Origin: Ruminococcaceae bacterium BL-6
Lineage (GTDB): Bacteria > Bacillota > Clostridia > Oscillospirales > Acutalibacteraceae
Direction of reading: 5' to 3'
NCBI GenBank assembly: GCA_902810075.1
Contig: LR778135.1
Coordinates: 3,100,001-3,164,000, forward strand
Length of the DNA: 64,000 nt
Of this stretch, positions 34,882 through 43,570 are shown piece by piece. The position numbers and the translations under genes are program-made. Within the stretch, counting starts at the first letter, position 1. Every line of letters starts with the position of its first letter. Below the pieces are notes generated by a model. It had not been told where the DNA came from. It worked only from the letters and a program-made list of their open reading frames with translations, and ran no database searches.

Positions 34882-36183
34882 TTAAAACGGGTATGCAATC
34901 GGACTGAAAATCACAGTTGTAATGACCAGCAGCACCCATAGGGGTACAAGCACTTTTACATAGTCCATAAATCGGTATCCGCCGACCAAAGATTGTGTCA
35001 GCCCGGCCGTAGCGATCGGCGTAAAATCCCCCCCTGTCGCAAGAATCACGCCGATTACCATGGCATACGGGCTTACTCCAAGAGAAACCGCTACGTTTGC
35101 CGCGATCGGGCACATGATTGCGGCAAGCGCCGTATCCGACAATATGTTTGTCAAAACAGCCGTTATGATGATAAACAGCGTCGTAATCAGCAACGGAGAA
35201 GCCTCTTTTACTCCGCCGAAAGTATTGATCATCGTTTCCGCGATCACTTTTCCCCCGCCGCTTACATTAAGGCCTGTTGCAAACCCCTGGGCGGCCCCTA
35301 AGATACCGATTGTGTTCCAATCCACACTTCCAAACGCCTGCTTCGGAGTGACACATTTTGTGGCGATCAATACCGTTACGCCAAGTAGGCTCCAAAATCC
35401 CAGGCTGAATGTTCCCGAAACAAATCCGATCACGCTTCCTGCCATGACAAGAGAGGAAATCCACATTTTTGCTTTGCTGAATCCGCCCCCACCGGCAGTA
35501 GAAGGGGTCAGTAATTTCTGATCGATCTTATCATCGAATTTGAATACTTTCTTTTCCAGTGCATATCCGATTGTGGCAAAATAAATGATGCACATCACCG
35601 TCCTCGGAATTCCGACCCAGGCCAATTCGAAATACCCCATCTGCGGCAGGCCAATCTGGGTGAGTGCCGTCTGTCCTATCACCTGGGGTGTAGAGCCGGA
35701 CATGGTAATGCCGCCTCTGATCACCGCCACAAAGGCCACGGGCATCAGGACGTTTTTCAGAGTGATTTTTCCGTTGGATCTTGAGGCGACCGCCGCTATA
35801 ATGGGGATCATCAATGCTACGATCGCCGAGTTATTGATAAACAGAAGCACCGTTGATTCCACTACCATCAGCATGATCATAAACGACTTTTCGCTTTTCG
35901 CGAATCTGGTATGTAGAATCGCGTCGCCAAATTTCGCCGCAACTCCGGTTTCGAACAATGCGTTTCCTATAATCATCATTCCGGCAACCATCATGACGAC
36001 ATTTGTTCCAAACCCCGAATATGCTTCTTCTACGGGCATAACTCCGAAAAGGACCATTGCCAGCGACGCCAGCAAAGCTGTGGCAACCAGCGGAATCCTT
36101 TCCAAAGCAAAGGATACCATTGCCAGCAAAATGATAATAATCGCTATCGTACTGTGTTCCATAAACGATCTTGTATGATGCAT
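34882..36183 (-). CDS. DASS/SLC13-superfamily anion transporter
   Basis: 433 residues, about eleven helices. Two inverted repeats carry NNSAIVALMIPII and SDTALAAIMCPIAANVA, matching the SNT-type substrate motifs of the ion-transporter superfamily. Likely imports a di- or hydroxycarboxylate with Na+ or H+. The start is uncertain: ATG 36183 has a weak ribosome site, ATG 36159 also fits. A strong AGGAGG near 36205 is spaced for a different frame. Confidence 0.82.
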   Translation of the reverse strand: MHHTRSFMEHSTIAIIIILLAMVSFALERIPLVATALLASLAMVLFGVMPVEEAYSGFGTNVVMMVAGMMIIGNALFETGVAAKFGDAILHTRFAKSEKSFMIMLMVVESTVLLFINNSAIVALMIPIIAAVASRSNGKITLKNVLMPVAFVAVIRGGITMSGSTPQVIGQTALTQIGLPQMGYFELAWVGIPRTVMCIIYFATIGYALEKKVFKFDDKIDQKLLTPSTAGGGGFSKAKMWISSLVMAGSVIGFVSGTFSLGFWSLLGVTVLIATKCVTPKQAFGSVDWNTIGILGAAQGFATGLNVSGGGKVIAETMINTFGGVKEASPLLITTLFIIITAVLTNILSDTALAAIMCPIAANVAVSLGVSPYAMVIGVILATGGDFTPIATAGLTQSLVGGYRFMDYVKVLVPLWVLLVITTVIFSPIAYPF

Positions 36184-36386
36184 CCCAAAAATGCACCATA
36201 CCCTCCTCCCTTAAAATAAATGGGCCTTTGTCAATCGTTGGGAGCAACTTCAAAAAGGGATGCCGAAGGAGTAGCGTCAGGCTGCTCCTTTGCGCTGGAT
36301 GATGGAAGACGGGCAGGATACGGTTGCGGAAGCTCCGGAAATGGCGATAACCGCGGGCATATTTGGCGTATGTAAATATCGGTCGA

Positions 36387-37196
36387 TTACAGAGCCCTTC
36401 CTTTTTTCGCAAACTCGCCCGGCGAACAATCCATTCTCTTTTTAAAGGTGCGGATGAAATGCGTCATATTGTGAAATCCCACTGCTGCGCTTACATCCTG
36501 CACCTGCATGCCCTCCTGCAAAAAGGTGCAGGCCCGTTTGACGCGGTAAGTAATGATATAATTCCCGATGGAAAATCCCGTGGCTTCTTTAAAAAGCTGA
36601 CTGAGCCGGGATTTGCTTACAAAGAACTCCTTCGAAAGACTTTCCAAAGAAATGTCACTGCTGTAATGTTTGTGAACATAATGGATGATTTCGTTCACGC
36701 GCGTCTCGCATTTCACAACAGGCGGGGTCCCCGGTCCCTGCGTGTTGATGATCCTTGCCAGCATGATGAGAAAACTTTCAAACCGGATGTTCCGTTCAAT
36801 GTCCTCTCCGTATTCCGGGTTTTCCGACAGCGGCTTTGAGAGATAGGCCAACGTCCCCAGCATCTTTGCCAGCACATCATCCTGAATCTGCAGATACAGG
36901 GGAGCGGATTCAAACAGCGATATCAGGTCTGTGCTTTTTGTGGTCATTTTTTTCAGAGTTTCCTGGGAGAAATGGATACTGTAGCGGTCATAGTCCTGGC
37001 ACCCATGGCAGAAGCAATGATGGATTTCAAAGGGCGCCAACACAAAAATCGTTCCGAACCGAAGTTGATACCCGCGTTCTCTTACAAAGAATTTTCCCTC
37101 GTTGTTCAGTGAAATCAGCATCTCATAACATTCATGAAAATGCGGATTTGGATTCTTGTCCTGGGCGTACCGCATGATCTCATATTCTATATCCAT
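36387..37196 (-). CDS. AraC-family regulator
   Basis: 269 residues. An N-terminal cupin-like sensing domain (HFHECYEMLISLNNEGKFFV, FVLAPFEIHHCF) and a C-terminal double helix-turn-helix (ISLESLSKEFFVSKSRLSQLFKEATG and VQDVSAAVGFHNMTHFIRTFKK). ATG 37196 follows GGAGG. It lies between the carrier and the 2-oxoacid oxidoreductase genes, and probably controls one or both in response to the carboxylate. Confidence 0.9.
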   Translation of the reverse strand: MDIEYEIMRYAQDKNPNPHFHECYEMLISLNNEGKFFVRERGYQLRFGTIFVLAPFEIHHCFCHGCQDYDRYSIHFSQETLKKMTTKSTDLISLFESAPLYLQIQDDVLAKMLGTLAYLSKPLSENPEYGEDIERNIRFESFLIMLARIINTQGPGTPPVVKCETRVNEIIHYVHKHYSSDISLESLSKEFFVSKSRLSQLFKEATGFSIGNYIITYRVKRACTFLQEGMQVQDVSAAVGFHNMTHFIRTFKKRMDCSPGEFAKKGRAL

Positions 37197-37367
37197 GAAT
37201 TTCCTCCTTCGAAACCTGCGCACAGGAACCTGACAACCGGCAGAGCCATCCACTTTTTTTCTGAGCAGTTCCTTCCAGACACACCGGTCACCCGCCAGTT
37301 GCACTTATCCGGGATCGAGCCGCCGCTTTTGGCCGGGCTATCCCGCCCGAAAACAGCCTGATCGCCG

Positions 37368-37895
37368 TTATAAAGAAAGCCCCATATCCAGCGCCCTGTC
37401 ATTCAAAGCGATTACCTTATCTTTGCCCTTGAACCGGGCGGAAATGGCCGCCATCACGCTTTCTTTCTTCAGGATGCCCGTCTGCTTGAGAATTGCTCCC
37501 AGCGCAATCGTGTTGGCTACCTGTATGCTGCCAAGCTCGATGCTCATCGTGCGGAACGGAAAGCTGACGTGCTCGCCCTTTGCACCCGGTGCTTTTACGA
37601 CCATATCGGTATCGTAAAAAACCTTTGTGCCGTCCTTGAACTTGTCGATGTACCGGTCATAGGCCACCTGAGCCAGACACAGGATGACGTCGGGCTGCTC
37701 TACATTGGGGTAGCCGATCTGCTCGTCGCTGATGATAATATCGGTCTTCGTAAAGGTTCCGCGCGTCTCGGATCCATAAGAGGCCGTCATCGTCGTATTG
37801 AAATTCTCGTAGATCGCGGCCGCCTTCCCGACAATCTCTCCGGTAGAAATCAGGCCCTGCCCGCCGACGCCGCTTAATACAATCTCTGTTTTCAT
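37368..37895 (-). CDS. 2-oxoacid:ferredoxin oxidoreductase, gamma subunit
   Basis: 175 residues, KorC/PorG-like: GVGGQGLISTGEIVGKAA at the N terminus, YGSETRGTFTKTDIIIS and VANTIALGAILKQTG further on. Last of a delta-alpha-beta-gamma set, three bases after beta. Together the set oxidatively decarboxylates a 2-oxo acid to an acyl-CoA and reduces ferredoxin. Confidence 0.9.
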   Translation of the reverse strand: MKTEIVLSGVGGQGLISTGEIVGKAAAIYENFNTTMTASYGSETRGTFTKTDIIISDEQIGYPNVEQPDVILCLAQVAYDRYIDKFKDGTKVFYDTDMVVKAPGAKGEHVSFPFRTMSIELGSIQVANTIALGAILKQTGILKKESVMAAISARFKGKDKVIALNDRALDMGLSL

Positions 37896-37898
37896 ATT

Positions 37899-38714
37899 TT
37901 ATGCCTCCACTGTCTGCTCATCAATGATCTTTTTGTACTTGGAGTAATAATCCGGACGGGGACGATTGACCAGGCAGCCGACCATGATTTTACCTTTCAG
38001 CTCCTCTTCCGTCATCTTTGCGGCCGCCTCCACGGGAACGCTCTGCTCCTTCATTTTCCGCATCATATCCGCAGCCTCGCCCAGCCTGTTGTATCTGCCA
38101 TAGTGAGTGGGGCAGGCCACCATGACCTCAATGAGCGAAAAACCTTGATTTGCGAAACCGTCGCGGATCAGCTTGCGCATCTGCACGGGATTGTACGTCG
38201 TCGTACGGGCCACATAGGATGCTCCCGCCGCTTCCGCAAGCCTGCACACGTCAAAATTCTGTTCGACATGCCCATAGGGAGATGTGCTGGTAATGCTTCC
38301 GGTGGGCGTCGTGGCGGAATACTGCCCGCCGGTCTGCCCGTAGTTATAGTTATTGGCGATGACCGCGGTCACATTGACGTTTCGGCGCGCGGCGTGGATC
38401 AGGTGGTTCCCCCCGATGGTGGTTCCGTCGCCGTCGCCCATGGTCACCAGCACATGCAGGTTGGGGGTGGCCAGCGCGATCCCCGTGGCGGCCGGAAGGG
38501 CGCGCCCGTGCGTCACATGCATGCAGTTGATGTCCAGGTAATCGTCTACCCGGCCGAAGCAGCCGATGCCGCTGACCAGCGCAATATCGTGCTTATCCCA
38601 CTGCATCTCCGCAAAAACCGCGGCGATGGACTGCAGGATAATTCCGTCGCCGCAGCCCGCGCACCAGGTGTGGGGTAATTTGCTGAACAACATATAATCC
38701 TTGTATGTAACCAT
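37899..38714 (-). CDS. 2-oxoacid:ferredoxin oxidoreductase, beta subunit
   Basis: 271 residues. TPP-binding subunit with WCAGCGDG, SGIGCFGR, THGRALPAATGIALA and the diphosphate/Mg motif MGDGDGTTIGGNHLIHAARRN. KorB-like. Cys residues near the start may ligate a cluster. One base separates it from the alpha gene. Confidence 0.92.
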   Translation of the reverse strand: MVTYKDYMLFSKLPHTWCAGCGDGIILQSIAAVFAEMQWDKHDIALVSGIGCFGRVDDYLDINCMHVTHGRALPAATGIALATPNLHVLVTMGDGDGTTIGGNHLIHAARRNVNVTAVIANNYNYGQTGGQYSATTPTGSITSTSPYGHVEQNFDVCRLAEAAGASYVARTTTYNPVQMRKLIRDGFANQGFSLIEVMVACPTHYGRYNRLGEAADMMRKMKEQSVPVEAAAKMTEEELKGKIMVGCLVNRPRPDYYSKYKKIIDEQTVEA

Positions 38715-38715
38715 G

Positions 38716-39867
38716 TTATTTTTCCTCCTCCAGCCTGTCGAGAATCTGTCTGGGCGTAATCAGGACTCCATCCGTCCGATTCGCTTGAATGATTTTGCAA
38801 CCGTAATCGTTTAATTTTCTGACCTCGCCCGCCAATTGCCCCAGATTCATTTCCGGGACCACAATGGTTTTTACCCTGGACAAGACCCGGCGGATCTGCT
38901 TTTCCGGCGTGGGCCAGATGGTGACCAGCTGCAGAAGGCCGGCTTTCACCCCTTGACTGCGCAGAATATCCACAGCCGTCATGGCGCTGCGCACGGAACA
39001 TCCAAAAGAGATCATCGCGATTTCGGCGTCCTCCAGACGATATGCCCGGGTGATGGTGATATCGTCCGCATTCTTCTCGATCTTATCGGTCAGATAATGG
39101 GTTACGCGGTTGATATTTTCCGGGGTAGGCTTAAACTCGCCCTTTGTATCGTGCGTGGAACCGGTGGTGCGCATCAGGAATTTTTTGTCTCCTACCGCTG
39201 GCATCGGCGCCGGCATGTCGGTGTCGTAATTGTACGGCCGGAAGTCCGCGGAATTCATATTCGAGGGGGGCTGTATCCGGTTAAATATCTGGCCGGCCTT
39301 CGGCTGATAAACGGTCAGGGACTCCCGCAGGTGCCCGATCACTTCATCCATCATGAACAGAACGGGCGTGCGGTATTTTTCGGCCAGATTGAATGCCGTG
39401 ATCGTCAGATCAAAGCAGTCCTGCACGGAGGAAGGGCTCAGCGCGATGATGCTGTGATCTCCGTGGACACCCCAGCGGGCCTGCATGATATCGGCCTGCG
39501 CCGGCTTTGTCGCGGCGCCGGTGGATGGGCCGCTGCGCTGCACGTCGAAAATCACGGTGGGAATCTCCGACATGATCCCGAGGCCCAGATTTTCCTGCAT
39601 CAGGGAAAAGCCAGGCCCGCTGGTCGCGGTGTAAGATTTTTTGCCGGCCAGAGAGGCGCCCAGCAAAGCGGCCATGGAGCTGATCTCATCCTCCATCTGG
39701 ACGTACATCCCTCCATGCCTGGGCAGCTCCCTGGAAGAGCCTTCGGCAATTTCGGAGCTGGGAGAGATCGGATACCCCGCATAAAAGCGCGCGCCGGCCG
39801 CAATCGCTCCATCCACTACAGCGTCGTTTCCCTCGACGAATTTTCTCTGCGTTTCTGCCATCATCAT
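38716..39867 (-). CDS. 2-oxoacid:ferredoxin oxidoreductase, alpha subunit
   Basis: 383 residues, KorA-like, with GNDAVVDGAIAAGARFYAGYP, YPISPSSEIAE, YTATSGPGFSLMQE and VQRSGPSTG. These residues line the 2-oxo acid and TPP site and resemble 2-oxoglutarate or branched-chain oxidoreductases rather than pyruvate synthase. Overlaps the ferredoxin-like subunit by four bases. Confidence 0.92.
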   Translation of the reverse strand: MMMAETQRKFVEGNDAVVDGAIAAGARFYAGYPISPSSEIAEGSSRELPRHGGMYVQMEDEISSMAALLGASLAGKKSYTATSGPGFSLMQENLGLGIMSEIPTVIFDVQRSGPSTGAATKPAQADIMQARWGVHGDHSIIALSPSSVQDCFDLTITAFNLAEKYRTPVLFMMDEVIGHLRESLTVYQPKAGQIFNRIQPPSNMNSADFRPYNYDTDMPAPMPAVGDKKFLMRTTGSTHDTKGEFKPTPENINRVTHYLTDKIEKNADDITITRAYRLEDAEIAMISFGCSVRSAMTAVDILRSQGVKAGLLQLVTIWPTPEKQIRRVLSRVKTIVVPEMNLGQLAGEVRKLNDYGCKIIQANRTDGVLITPRQILDRLEEEK

Positions 39868-40061
39868 AGCACCTCCACTTCAATTGCAAAGTCAGGGCAC
39901 CGCATCTGACACAGCTTGCATCCAATGCAGGCGTCCGGATTCGCCACTTCCGGCGGACATCCCATTTCCTGCTTCAAAACCTGCTTTGGGCACAGCGCCG
40001 AACAAATGCCGCACTGCTTGCAAAGCTTTTCATTGACCATGATTTTGATTTTTTGATTCAT
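39864..40061 (-). CDS. 2-oxoacid:ferredoxin oxidoreductase, delta (ferredoxin) subunit
   Basis: 65 residues with two 4Fe-4S motifs, CKQCGICSALCP and CIGCKLCQMRCP. First gene of the delta-alpha-beta-gamma set. ATG 40061 behind AAGGAG is preferred to an ATG seven codons upstream. Confidence 0.9.
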   Translation of the reverse strand: MNQKIKIMVNEKLCKQCGICSALCPKQVLKQEMGCPPEVANPDACIGCKLCQMRCPDFAIEVEVL

Positions 40062-40111
40062 ACTCTGCTCCTTCTTGCCCATTTAAATTGTTGCGTCGAA
40101 CTTTCACAGGC

Positions 40112-40879
40112 TCACTTCAAAAGATAGATCCTGTTCGGATCGATCTTTTTGATGAGCCGGATCTCATCTTCGTCTGGTTCCGGCAGAACGGCCGCCCGGG
40201 ACACGTCGATGTCAAAACCGGTATTGGCCTGCACCTCCTCCGGACTGCCGGACGGATAATAGCCAGCCAGATACATCCGGTGCGTTCTCTCGTCGAACCT
40301 CATCACGCCAAGATCCGAAACCACGGCCAACGGGCCGCGGTTCTCGGGCAGCCCCGTCCCGGCCCGGCCCGATTCCCCGACCCAGCCGGGGCTTGTCATG
40401 TAGGACATGGATGAGACAAAGCGCCGTTTCTCGTGAGGCATAATGATAATGGTGTTGACAAAAGAAGCGATGCCGTTGGCGCCGCCGCTTCCCGGGAATC
40501 TTACTTTCGGGTGGTAGTAATCGCCGATACAGGTGGCGGATACGTTTCCGTAAGGGTCTACCGCCGCGCCCCCGATAAACCCGATCAGCCGCTTGCTGCC
40601 CTTGAGCAGCTCGTTGGCCTGAAAGCCGAGATATCGGTACGGCGGCAGCGCCTCCGCACAATGCGCCATGGAGCGCAGATCGCTGACGCTGCGAGGAATC
40701 TCTGTGGGATTAAAGTCCATCAGCCCGCTTTCCACAATCAGCGTGCAGCTGGGCTGCACGCTTTTTTTAGCCATAATCGCGCCCACAAGGGGAAGGCCGG
40801 TGCCCACGATTACGACCTGACCGGGTCCGATCATATGGGCGATCGTAGCAGCCTGCATCTCTGATTTTGTATAGTCCAT
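40112..40879 (-). CDS. CoA-transferase, beta subunit (glutaconate type)
   Basis: 255 residues of the family I CoA-transferase fold. The Glu in CTLIVESGLMD is the probable CoA-thioester-forming residue. GFIGGAAVDPYGNVSATCIGD and GSGGANGIASF follow. The start overlaps the alpha-subunit stop (TGATG). About 50 bases separate it from the oxidoreductase delta gene, so one operon is likely: the acyl-CoA made there could donate CoA to a substrate. Confidence 0.88.
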   Translation of the reverse strand: MDYTKSEMQAATIAHMIGPGQVVIVGTGLPLVGAIMAKKSVQPSCTLIVESGLMDFNPTEIPRSVSDLRSMAHCAEALPPYRYLGFQANELLKGSKRLIGFIGGAAVDPYGNVSATCIGDYYHPKVRFPGSGGANGIASFVNTIIIMPHEKRRFVSSMSYMTSPGWVGESGRAGTGLPENRGPLAVVSDLGVMRFDERTHRMYLAGYYPSGSPEEVQANTGFDIDVSRAAVLPEPDEDEIRLIKKIDPNRIYLLK

Positions 40880-41886
40880 CAGATCGTCTCTCCTTCCGCC
40901 ACATCCTCGTCGGATACATGATATCCGACTCCAGGCACTACCTTCAGATCCGTCAGGCGGGTCACGCCAAGCCGGTTGAGGTAATCCTCGTGGTCCTTTG
41001 TGCCGTATACCCATTCCTTCAAAAAGCGCTGGAAAGATTCGTCCGTCCGGCCGGCCTGATCATAGTCCAGATAGAATTCCTTGTCATAGTCATACATGCC
41101 GTAGACCTGCGAGGGGTGTCCGCCGTACGGGACATGAACCACCGCCGACACCGCAATGCCGGGAATCGTGTTCCTGTCCGGCTCCCGCCGGATATACTCA
41201 TTGCTGGCCAGCTCTTCGCAGGTGACGATCGTATTGCGGGCGGCAATCGCCAGATCGACGTCCTGATACGGATCTCCATAGATACGGCAGGTCCCGTCGG
41301 GGGACGCCATCTGCACGTGAATGATCGCGGTGTCCAGCCGGGGAGTCGGCAGCAGAAGCATCTTTTCCCCGGGGTGGAATGGATCATCCTGAATGATGAA
41401 TTTTTCATTCGGAAGCTTATCGATCTGACGGCGCTGCTGTGCGCTGATGCCCCACTCCTTCTCCATGCCGGAACCCAGCATCATGCGGACCGGCACACAG
41501 GAAAGCCCCAGCGCCGCGCCGTGGAACATCATCATGGTAGCATCCTGCGAATAATCCTCGAACAGCAGCTTCCCCTCCTCAATGGCGGCACGGAAGCGCC
41601 TGCTGACATTCGAAAAGCGGGGGTTTGCGGTATAACAGTTTATGTACGCCTTGACGCGCCCCGCTCCGATCATCATATCCCAATCGCTTCCGGCCGGTCC
41701 GGCTTCCACAATGAAGTCCGTCTGCCCCTGGCGGATGATCTCGTTCATGGCCGCCATAGGCTTTCGGCTGGTCGTAAAGCCCCCCGTTGCGATATGGTCG
41801 CCGCTATGGACAAATTTTGAAATTGCATCTGAAAGCTTATATAGTTTGCCGCTCAAAATAGCATCCCTTTCCTTCCCTTTTGGCAT
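40879..41886 (-). CDS. CoA-transferase, alpha subunit (glutaconate type)
   Basis: 335 residues, GctA-like: AISKFVHSGDHIATGGFTTSRKP near the N terminus, GAALGLSCVPVRMMLGSGME, and IIHVQMASPDGTCRIYGDPYQD. First gene of the six-gene CoA-transferase and 2-oxoacid oxidoreductase run. GGAGA site before ATG 41886. Glutaconate, 3-oxoacid or another short acid could be the acceptor. Confidence 0.88.
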   Translation of the reverse strand: MPKGKERDAILSGKLYKLSDAISKFVHSGDHIATGGFTTSRKPMAAMNEIIRQGQTDFIVEAGPAGSDWDMMIGAGRVKAYINCYTANPRFSNVSRRFRAAIEEGKLLFEDYSQDATMMMFHGAALGLSCVPVRMMLGSGMEKEWGISAQQRRQIDKLPNEKFIIQDDPFHPGEKMLLLPTPRLDTAIIHVQMASPDGTCRIYGDPYQDVDLAIAARNTIVTCEELASNEYIRREPDRNTIPGIAVSAVVHVPYGGHPSQVYGMYDYDKEFYLDYDQAGRTDESFQRFLKEWVYGTKDHEDYLNRLGVTRLTDLKVVPGVGYHVSDEDVAEGETI

Positions 41887-41923
41887 TGGAACTCTTTCTC
41901 CGGAATTTTCGGTAGCATCCCCC

Positions 41924-41958
41924 TTTTATCCGATTTGTACTTTTATTCTGATTTGTAC
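41924..41958. repeat. Tandem 17-18 bp repeat upstream of the CoA-transferase genes
   Basis: Two adjacent near-identical units, TTTTATCCGATTTGTAC (41924-41940) and TTTTATTCTGATTTGTAC (41941-41958), 40-70 bases upstream of the ATG. AraC-type regulators bind such direct repeats, and an AraC gene is in the same cluster. Confidence 0.6.
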
Positions 41959-42380
41959 AATAATCTAAATTCCATCCGGCTGTCAATTCTTTGAAAGGGA
42001 GATCGTTCGATATGTAAAAAAGACTGTAAAATACGTCATATTTCATAAATGTATTTTGCTTGTCCCTATTATATATAAGCAAAATTGCCAACTAGTATGA
42101 AAGATGGGTGCGTTTTCATCAGTGTCATCCGAGGAAAGGGCCTTAACGAAGAAGCGGCCGCCGGACTGAAATCCGGCAAACCGGGAAGGGTGAACACAGA
42201 CGTTGATTTCTTCTTTCTTGTGCCCGGACAAATTGTCCGCGTTAAAAAATAAATATAAAAAGGGCACTGGAAAAATTTCCAGTGCCTCAGCCTGTCGAAA
42301 AGATTCCAGCGAAAGCTGGCTTTTTCGACAGGCTTACCTCGGACAAATTGTCCGAGGTCATAAAGGATCAATCAATAATC

Positions 42381-42424
42381 GGGCTTATAATCCGAAGGTT
42401 CGAAGTTCCATCCTCCCGCAGCCA
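42381..42424 (+). pseudogene. Degenerate tRNA 3' half
   Basis: GGGCTTATAATCCGAAGGTT and the end TCCTCCCGCAGCCA match the anticodon-arm-to-CCA part of the tRNA-fMet att repeat with substitutions; the T-stem no longer pairs. Probably the scar of an older integration or excision event. Confidence 0.5.
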
Positions 42425-42496
42425 AGTCGAAAGTCCCGAACGCGAAGCACCCTGCGGCGCAAATGAAACAACGGATGACCCCCGGCGTACAGAAAA

Positions 42497-42530
42497 AAAC
42501 GTGTGAGCCACGGCCGTGGCTCACACGTTT
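42497..42530. terminator. Bidirectional terminator after the FadR-type gene
   Basis: Perfect 17-base-arm palindrome (AAACGTGTGAGCCACGG and its complement), flanked by A and T runs. Confidence 0.75.
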
Positions 42531-42610
42531 TCCGCTGTGACAAAGCACATCATTTTCAAAAAATCACAAAATTTGCACTGTACGGATGACCCGTACACGA
42601 TCCAAAGCCG

Positions 42611-43318
42611 TTACAGGGGCTCGATCGACGCGTCCACAACCTCAAAATGCTCGTGGATCGCACGGACCGCATCATCCTCGTCGTTGCGTTTCAGAGCGTC
42701 CACCAGCTTTTCATGTGACAAATACAATTGTTCCGCCTGCTCGTCATCCTGCACGATGCGCGCGTACATGGTGCTGATGAAATTATTGATGGTAGAAAGC
42801 ATAGCCATGAAGATCGCATAGATCAGCTTATTGCCGGAGGCTTCACAGAGAAGCGTGTGAAACTTCTGGTCGTACAGGGAACCCTTTTCGGGGTCCGGCT
42901 CCTCGCGCATCCGGCGCACCAGCTCCGCCAGCTTTGCCGTCTGACGGGGCGGGATGCGGCGGGCCGCCAGGCGCGCCGTCTCGGACTCCAGCCCCCTGCG
43001 CAGCTGGCTGACCTGCAGGAAATTGGTTTCCCCCATCAGCATCATCATCTGGAGCGTTTCGCTCAGGTTCTGTTCCAGGTCGCACGAGATAAAATTCCCC
43101 CCACCGTGTACGCTGGAGATGAAGCCCATCAGGCTCAGCGTACGCATCGCCTCTCGGACGGAATTGCGGCTTACGCCGAGCATTTCCGCCAGATCCCGCT
43201 CCGAAGGCAGGCGCTCCCCCCGTTTGAGGTTCCCGCGCCAGATCTCATCCTTGACATATTTGATTACCCGCTCATAGGTCTTCTCACTTTTTTCCGCTTT
43301 TGCATCCTTCGCGTCCAT
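42611..43318 (-). CDS. FadR/LldR-type GntR-family regulator
   Basis: 235 residues. An N-terminal winged helix (VIKYVKDEIWRGNLKRGERLPSERDLAEML, then VSRNSVREAMRTL) and a C-terminal FCD ligand domain with His residues (KFHTLLCEASGN). ATG 43318 has AAGGAG. By position it is the lactate-locus regulator, matching LctA/LldR in other bacteria. The FCD domain probably binds a hydroxycarboxylate. Confidence 0.88.
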   Translation of the reverse strand: MDAKDAKAEKSEKTYERVIKYVKDEIWRGNLKRGERLPSERDLAEMLGVSRNSVREAMRTLSLMGFISSVHGGGNFISCDLEQNLSETLQMMMLMGETNFLQVSQLRRGLESETARLAARRIPPRQTAKLAELVRRMREEPDPEKGSLYDQKFHTLLCEASGNKLIYAIFMAMLSTINNFISTMYARIVQDDEQAEQLYLSHEKLVDALKRNDEDDAVRAIHEHFEVVDASIEPL

Positions 43319-43505
43319 AAAAAATATCTCCTTGCAGAAAAGCTGACGCACCTGCGGTCCTGCGCCGAACCGTCCTTCTCCGGACGATCCTTTCAGAAGA
43401 CAGGCAGGGTTCATTTTCCATCTTAATATTGGTTGTGTGCGACTGTATATTGTATCATTTCTGTGCGCTTTAAACAAGAGCCTTTTCCGCGATCACTCAG
43501 AAAAA

Positions 43506-43546
43506 GCAGCAGGCCGCAGGCTGAGCTCCAGCCTACGGCCTACTGC
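43506..43546 (-). terminator. Terminator of the lactate operon
   Basis: Long stem GCAGTAGGCCGTAGGCTGG / CAGCCTGCGGCCTGCTGC with one or two mismatches, then TTTTTC, 25 bases after the acyl-CoA dehydrogenase stop. Confidence 0.85.
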
Positions 43547-43570
43547 GAGTAGAAAAGAGAGGAAATGGTT

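Larger units (their letters stand above)
41959..42610. other. Intergenic region with palindromes
   Basis: No gene. A TTGACA near 41981-41986 on the minus strand may be the -35 of the CoA-transferase promoter. CGGACAAATTGTCCG occurs at 42225-42239 and, within a longer palindrome, at 42336-42358. Hairpins lie at 42263-42286 and 42289-42334. The block ends in a degenerate tRNA 3' end and a terminator. Confidence 0.55.
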
